Of a stretch of DNA of 41,380 nucleotides, positions 36,940-41,380 are shown piece after piece; the first letter of the stretch is position 1; each line of letters starts with the position of its first letter. The notes beneath the pieces were generated by a model, which was not told the DNA's origin, searched no databases, and was given only the letters and a program-made list of their open reading frames with translations. The DNA is taken from assembly GCA_001752465.1 (NCBI GenBank), contig MDJB01000014.1:1-41380 (forward strand), given 5' to 3'. A program made the translations under genes and the position numbers. Source of the stretch: Haemophilus quentini. GTDB taxonomy: Bacteria > Pseudomonadota > Gammaproteobacteria > Enterobacterales > Pasteurellaceae.

Positions 36940-39900
36940 GTGAAAGACTTAGTTAAGTTTTTAAAAGCACAATCAAAAACCAGTGAAGATTTTGATGTGA
37001 TTAAAATTGGGTTAGCTTCCCCAGATATGATCCGTTCTTGGTCATTTGGTGAAGTGAAGAAACCTGAAACCATTAACTACCGTACGTTCAAACCTGAACG
37101 TGATGGTCTTTTCTGTGCACGTATCTTCGGGCCTGTAAAAGATTACGAATGTTTATGTGGTAAATATAAACGTTTAAAACACCGTGGTGTGATTTGTGAA
37201 AAATGTGGTGTTGAAGTCACTCAAACTAAAGTTCGTCGTGAACGTATGGGGCACATTGAACTTGCATCACCAGTTGCACATATTTGGTTCTTAAAATCGT
37301 TACCATCTCGTATTGGTTTACTTTTAGATATGCCATTGCGTGATATCGAACGTGTACTTTACTTTGAAATGTACATCGTGACTGAACCAGGTATGACAGA
37401 CTTAGAGCGCGGTCAATTATTAACTGAAGAACAATACCTTGATGCTGAAGATCGTTGGCAAGATGAATTCGAAGCAAAAATGGGTGCTGAAGCGATTCAA
37501 GATCTTTTAAAAGGTATGGATCTTGAAGTTGAATGTGAAAAATTACGTGAAGAATTACAAGAAACTAACTCTGAAACTAAACGTAAAAAAATCACTAAAC
37601 GTTTAAAATTATTAGAAGCATTTATTCAATCTGGTAATAAACCAGAGTGGATGGTAATGACTGTATTACCAGTTCTTCCACCAGATTTACGTCCATTAGT
37701 ACCACTTGATGGTGGTCGTTTTGCAACTTCAGATCTGAACGATTTATATCGTCGTGTAATCAACCGTAACAACCGTTTAAAACGTTTATTAGATTTAATT
37801 GCGCCAGATATTATTGTGCGCAACGAAAAACGCATGTTACAAGAATCTGTTGATGCATTATTAGATAATGGTCGCCGTGGTCGTGCAATTACGGGTTCTA
37901 ACCGTCGTCCATTAAAATCATTAGCGGATATGATCAAAGGTAAACAAGGTCGTTTCCGTCAAAACTTATTAGGTAAACGTGTTGACTATTCAGGTCGTTC
38001 TGTAATTACTGTTGGTCCATACTTGCACTTACACCAATGTGGTTTACCAAAGAAAATGGCATTGGAATTATTCCGTCCGTTTATCTACGCTAAATTAGAA
38101 AGCCGTGGTTATGCAACGACAATCAAAGCGGCTAAGAAAATGGTTGAGCGTGAAGATGCGATCGTTTGGGATATTCTTGCAGAAGTTATTCGTGAACACC
38201 CAATTCTATTGAACCGTGCGCCAACACTTCACCGTTTGGGTATCCAAGCGTTTGAACCGATCTTAATCGAAGGTAAAGCGATTCAATTACACCCACTCGT
38301 TTGTGCGGCGTTCAACGCGGACTTCGATGGTGACCAAATGGCGGTACACGTTCCATTAACGCTTGAAGCTCAATTAGAAGCTCGTGCGTTGATGATGTCA
38401 ACCAACAACGTGCTTTCACCAGCAAACGGTGATCCGATTATCGTTCCATCACAAGACGTGGTATTAGGTCTTTACTATATGACCCGCGAAAAAGTGAACG
38501 GTAAAGGCGAAGGCATGTTATTGCAAGATCCTCGCGAAGCTGAAAAAGCATATCGTACAGGTGAAGCAGAATTACATTCTCGCGTGAAAGTACGTATTAC
38601 TGAATATGTGAAGAATGAAGCTGGCGAATTTGATGCGAAAACCACGCTGACTGGTACAACTATCGGTCGTGCAATTTTATGGATGATCGCGCCGAAAGGC
38701 ATGCCTTATTCATTGTTCAACCAAACATTAGGTAAAAAAGCTATTTCTAAACTGATTAACGAAGCATATCGTCGTTTAGGTTTAAAAGAAGCGGTAATGT
38801 TTGCTGACCAAATTATGTATACCGGTTTTGCTTATGCGGCACGTTCTGGTTCATCAGTTGGTATTGATGATATGGAAATTCCAGCGAAGAAATACGAAAT
38901 TATTTCTGCAGCGGAAGAAGAAGTGGCAGAGATCCAAGAACAATTCCAATCAGGTCTTGTGACTGCAGGCGAACGCTATAATAAAGTAATCGATATTTGG
39001 GCTGCAGCGAATGAACGCGTAGCGAAAGCGATGATGGAAAACTTATCTCAAGAAGAAGTCATCAACCGCGAAGGTAATCCTGAAAAACAAGCATCTTTTA
39101 ACAGTATCTTTATGATGGCTGATTCTGGTGCGCGTGGTTCTGCAGCTCAGATTCGTCAGTTAGCGGGTATGCGTGGTTTGATGGCACGTCCAGATGGCTC
39201 GATCATCGAAACTCCAATTACAGCAAACTTCCGTGAAGGTTTGAACGTATTACAGTACTTTATTTCAACCCACGGTGCACGTAAAGGTTTGGCGGATACT
39301 GCATTAAAAACAGCGAACTCAGGTTACTTAACTCGTCGTTTAGTTGATGTAGCACAAGACTTAGTGATCGTAGAAGATGACTGTGGTACGCACGAAGGCT
39401 TAGTCATGACCCCATTAATCGAAGGTGGTGATGAAAAAGTTCCACTTCGTGAATTAGTGTTAGGTCGTGTAGCTGCAGAAGATATTTTAAAACCAGGTAC
39501 AGAAGAAGTATTAATTCCTCGTAACACGTTATTAGATGAAAAACTCTGTGATGTGTTGGATGCAAACTCTGTAGACAGCGTAAAAGTACGTTCTGTTGTA
39601 ACTTGTGATACTGATTTTGGTGTATGTGCGAAATGTTATGGTCGTGATCTTGCTCGTGGTCATTTAATTAACCAAGGTGAAGCAGTGGGTGTTATTGCTG
39701 CTCAATCTATCGGTGAGCCTGGTACACAGTTAACCATGCGTACGTTCCATATCGGTGGTGCGGCATCTGCGGCAGCGAAAGAATCTAGTGTACAAGTTAA
39801 AAACACTGGTACATTACACTTAATGAATGCAAAATTCGTTACTAATGATGAAGGTAAATTAGTATTAACGTCTCGTAATACTGAATTAACTATTACCGAT

Positions 39901-41190
39901 GCATTTGGTCGAACTAAAGAACACTATAAAGTGCCTTACGGTGCGGTGTTAAGCAAAGGTGACGGTCAAGAGGTAACAGCAGGCGAAACTATCGCAAATT
40001 GGGATCCACATACAATGCCAGTTGTTTCTGAAGTATCTGGTTTTGTGAAATTCGTTGATATTATTGATGGTTTAACTGTAACGCGTCAAACTGATGAATT
40101 AACAGGTTTATCATCAATCGTGGTTCAAGATGTGGGGGAACGTGCTACTGCGGGTAAAGATTTACGTCCAACCATTAAATTGGTTGATGCAAATGGCAAC
40201 GATATTTTCTTACCTGAAACTGATGTTCTTGCACAGTACTTCTTACCTGGTAAAGCAATCGTAAGTTTAGACGATGGCGCAGCAGTAAAAGTGGGTGAAC
40301 CATTAGCACGTATTCCGCAAGAATCTGTGGGTACTAAAGATATTACCGGTGGTCTACCACGCGTTGCAGATTTATTTGAAGCACGTAAACCAAAAGAGCC
40401 TGCTATCTTGGCTGAAATTTCTGGTATCGTGTCTTTCGGTAAAGAAACCAAAGGTAAACGCCGTTTATTAATTACTCCTGCGGAAGGCGAAATTTACGAA
40501 GAAATGATTCCAAAATGGCGTCAGCTCAACGTATTTGAAGGTGAGATGGTACAACGTGGCGACGTAATTTCTGATGGTGCTGAAACACCACATGATATTT
40601 TACGTTTACGTGGCGTGCGCGCAGTAACTGAATACATTGTGAACGAAGTACAAGATGTTTACCGCTTACAAGGGGTAAAAATCAACGATAAACATATCGA
40701 AGTTATCGTTCGTCAAATGTTACGTAAAGCGGTAATTACTAAAGCTTACGACTCAGAATTCCTTGAAGGGGAACAAGTAGAAGTTGCTCGTGTGAAAATC
40801 GTTAACCGTCAACGTGAAGCAGAAGGCAAACCACCAGTTGAGTTTGAACGCGAATTATTGGGTATCACCAAAGCATCTCTTGCGACTGAATCCTTCATCT
40901 CTGCCGCATCGTTCCAAGAAACTACTCGTGTTCTTACCGAAGCAGCAGTGGCAGGTAAACGTGATGAATTACGTGGCTTGAAAGAGAACGTAATCGTGGG
41001 TCGATTAATCCCTGCGGGTACAGGTTTTGCGTATCATCAAAATCGTCACAAACATCGCTTAGTTGATGATGTCGTAGCGAAATTATCTGAAGAAGATGAA
41101 GCTGCTATCGCTGATGAATTTGTTATGACTGCAGATGATGCAAGTGCAAACTTAGCTGAAATGCTTAACATGGTAGATGATGCAGAATAA
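36940..41190 (+). CDS. rpoC: DNA-directed RNA polymerase subunit beta'
   Basis: This subunit carries the catalytic magnesium. The start codon is GTG, as in E. coli, after ACAGGAGAACATT, giving [10 protein letters not shown]. The N-terminal zinc site uses Cys71, Cys73, Cys86 and Cys89. The absolutely conserved NADFDGD (459-465, Asp461, Asp463, Asp465) holds the active-site magnesium. The second zinc site is in [18 protein letters not shown]. The length of 1416 aa compares with 1407 in E. coli. It is co-transcribed with rpoB across a 124-base gap that carries one uptake signal (36901) and ends at a terminator. Confidence 0.99.
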   Translation: MKDLVKFLKAQSKTSEDFDVIKIGLASPDMIRSWSFGEVKKPETINYRTFKPERDGLFCARIFGPVKDYECLCGKYKRLKHRGVICEKCGVEVTQTKVRRERMGHIELASPVAHIWFLKSLPSRIGLLLDMPLRDIERVLYFEMYIVTEPGMTDLERGQLLTEEQYLDAEDRWQDEFEAKMGAEAIQDLLKGMDLEVECEKLREELQETNSETKRKKITKRLKLLEAFIQSGNKPEWMVMTVLPVLPPDLRPLVPLDGGRFATSDLNDLYRRVINRNNRLKRLLDLIAPDIIVRNEKRMLQESVDALLDNGRRGRAITGSNRRPLKSLADMIKGKQGRFRQNLLGKRVDYSGRSVITVGPYLHLHQCGLPKKMALELFRPFIYAKLESRGYATTIKAAKKMVEREDAIVWDILAEVIREHPILLNRAPTLHRLGIQAFEPILIEGKAIQLHPLVCAAFNADFDGDQMAVHVPLTLEAQLEARALMMSTNNVLSPANGDPIIVPSQDVVLGLYYMTREKVNGKGEGMLLQDPREAEKAYRTGEAELHSRVKVRITEYVKNEAGEFDAKTTLTGTTIGRAILWMIAPKGMPYSLFNQTLGKKAISKLINEAYRRLGLKEAVMFADQIMYTGFAYAARSGSSVGIDDMEIPAKKYEIISAAEEEVAEIQEQFQSGLVTAGERYNKVIDIWAAANERVAKAMMENLSQEEVINREGNPEKQASFNSIFMMADSGARGSAAQIRQLAGMRGLMARPDGSIIETPITANFREGLNVLQYFISTHGARKGLADTALKTANSGYLTRRLVDVAQDLVIVEDDCGTHEGLVMTPLIEGGDEKVPLRELVLGRVAAEDILKPGTEEVLIPRNTLLDEKLCDVLDANSVDSVKVRSVVTCDTDFGVCAKCYGRDLARGHLINQGEAVGVIAAQSIGEPGTQLTMRTFHIGGAASAAAKESSVQVKNTGTLHLMNAKFVTNDEGKLVLTSRNTELTITDAFGRTKEHYKVPYGAVLSKGDGQEVTAGETIANWDPHTMPVVSEVSGFVKFVDIIDGLTVTRQTDELTGLSSIVVQDVGERATAGKDLRPTIKLVDANGNDIFLPETDVLAQYFLPGKAIVSLDDGAAVKVGEPLARIPQESVGTKDITGGLPRVADLFEARKPKEPAILAEISGIVSFGKETKGKRRLLITPAEGEIYEEMIPKWRQLNVFEGEMVQRGDVISDGAETPHDILRLRGVRAVTEYIVNEVQDVYRLQGVKINDKHIEVIVRQMLRKAVITKAYDSEFLEGEQVEVARVKIVNRQREAEGKPPVEFERELLGITKASLATESFISAASFQETTRVLTEAAVAGKRDELRGLKENVIVGRLIPAGTGFAYHQNRHKHRLVDDVVAKLSEEDEAAIADEFVMTADDASANLAEMLNMVDDAE

Positions 41191-41208
41191 TTAATTTCCT
41201 ATATAAGA

Positions 41209-41236
41209 AAACCCGAATGAAAGTTCGGGTTTTTTA
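41209..41236 (+). terminator. rpoC terminator
   Basis: AAACCCGAA (41209-41217) and TTCGGGTTT (41224-41232) form a perfect 9-bp stem with a 6-base loop and a run of T residues. Confidence 0.92.
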
Positions 41237-41237
41237 T

Positions 41238-41286
41238 TATAGCCAGCCAAAAGTCTGGCTATAAAAACCATACGCTATGCGTATGG
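41238..41286. repeat. two further hairpins after the rpoC terminator
   Basis: TATAGCCAG (41238-41246) pairs perfectly with CTGGCTATA (41255-41263). Next, CCATACGC (41268-41275) pairs perfectly with GCGTATGG (41279-41286) around a TAT loop. With the rpoC terminator this makes three hairpins in about 80 bases. The first has an A-rich tail on the plus strand and could terminate minus-strand transcripts only weakly. Confidence 0.75.
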
Positions 41287-41327
41287 AGCCAAATAGCTTA
41301 AGCGATGAACAGAAAAAATCCTCGCTA

Positions 41328-41333
41328 TATAAT
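41328..41333 (+). promoter_or_regulatory. possible -10 element for the next gene
   Basis: TATAAT about 44 bases before the ATG at 41377. The -35 position holds only GATGAA (41304-41309) at 18-base spacing, so support is modest. Confidence 0.4.
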
Positions 41334-41376
41334 GAACAAGGCTGACAACCAAAATTCAACATATAGGAGGATTATC

Positions 41377-41380
41377 ATGG
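41377..41380 (+). CDS. start of a gene running off the window
   Basis: ATG at 41377 is preceded by AGGAGG (41365-41370) at ideal 6-base spacing, one of the strongest ribosome sites in the window. Only four bases are visible, so the product cannot be identified. Confidence 0.5.

Overview
The window looks like a chromosomal segment of Haemophilus influenzae or a very close relative. The evidence is about 30 exact copies of the 9-bp Haemophilus DNA uptake signal core (AAGTGCGGT or its complement, roughly one per 1.4 kb), a low G+C, AT-rich Pasteurellaceae codon style, and proteins that match remembered H. influenzae homologues. I found no prophage, insertion sequence, CRISPR array, tRNA gene or defence island. 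Almost everything is core housekeeping, tightly packed.

Layout. (1) 1-27 is the 3' end of a 5S rRNA gene, the tail of an rrn operon, followed by its terminator. (2) 261-5850: def, fmt, rsmB, a family 2 glycosyltransferase, trkA and mscL. This is the enterobacterial def-fmt-rsmB-trkA-mscL order with a glycosyltransferase inserted. (3) 5901-8480: sdhE, then the envelope-stress locus rpoE-rseA-rseB behind a consensus sigma-E promoter; no rseC follows. (4) 8524-12297, minus strand: ndh, an unrecognised 207-aa gene, apaH and rsmA. (5) 12503-14315: infA, then rpsF-priB-rpsR-rplI. (6) 14417-18475, minus strand: the macromolecular synthesis operon rpsU-dnaG-rpoD with a hairpin after rpsU. (7) 18707-21602: tsaD, tdk and the aromatic amino acid permease tyrP. 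tyrP has a 9-G run inside its coding sequence and a perfect 20-bp tandem duplication just upstream. (8) 21745-26415: a YfhL-type ferredoxin (minus strand), a T2-family RNase I, pgk, class II fba, and an LPS heptosyltransferase-type gene. (9) 26628-31110: yjjI and yjjW (a glycyl radical enzyme of uncertain substrate and its activase), then nupC and deoD. (10) 31283-41190: rplK-rplA, then rpoB-rpoC without rplJ-rplL between them. (11) The window ends at the start codon of another gene.

How the genes work together: most of the window runs translation and transcription (deformylase, formyltransferase, rRNA methyltransferases, IF1, ribosomal proteins, RNA polymerase, sigma-70, sigma-E, primase, t6A synthesis). 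The yjjI-yjjW-nupC-deoD stretch looks like an anaerobic or carbon-regulated nucleoside module, with a perfect CRP palindrome upstream of yjjI. It is the best candidate here for an incompletely described system. Many intrinsic terminators are built from inverted pairs of uptake signals, so the same DNA serves both transformation and transcription termination.
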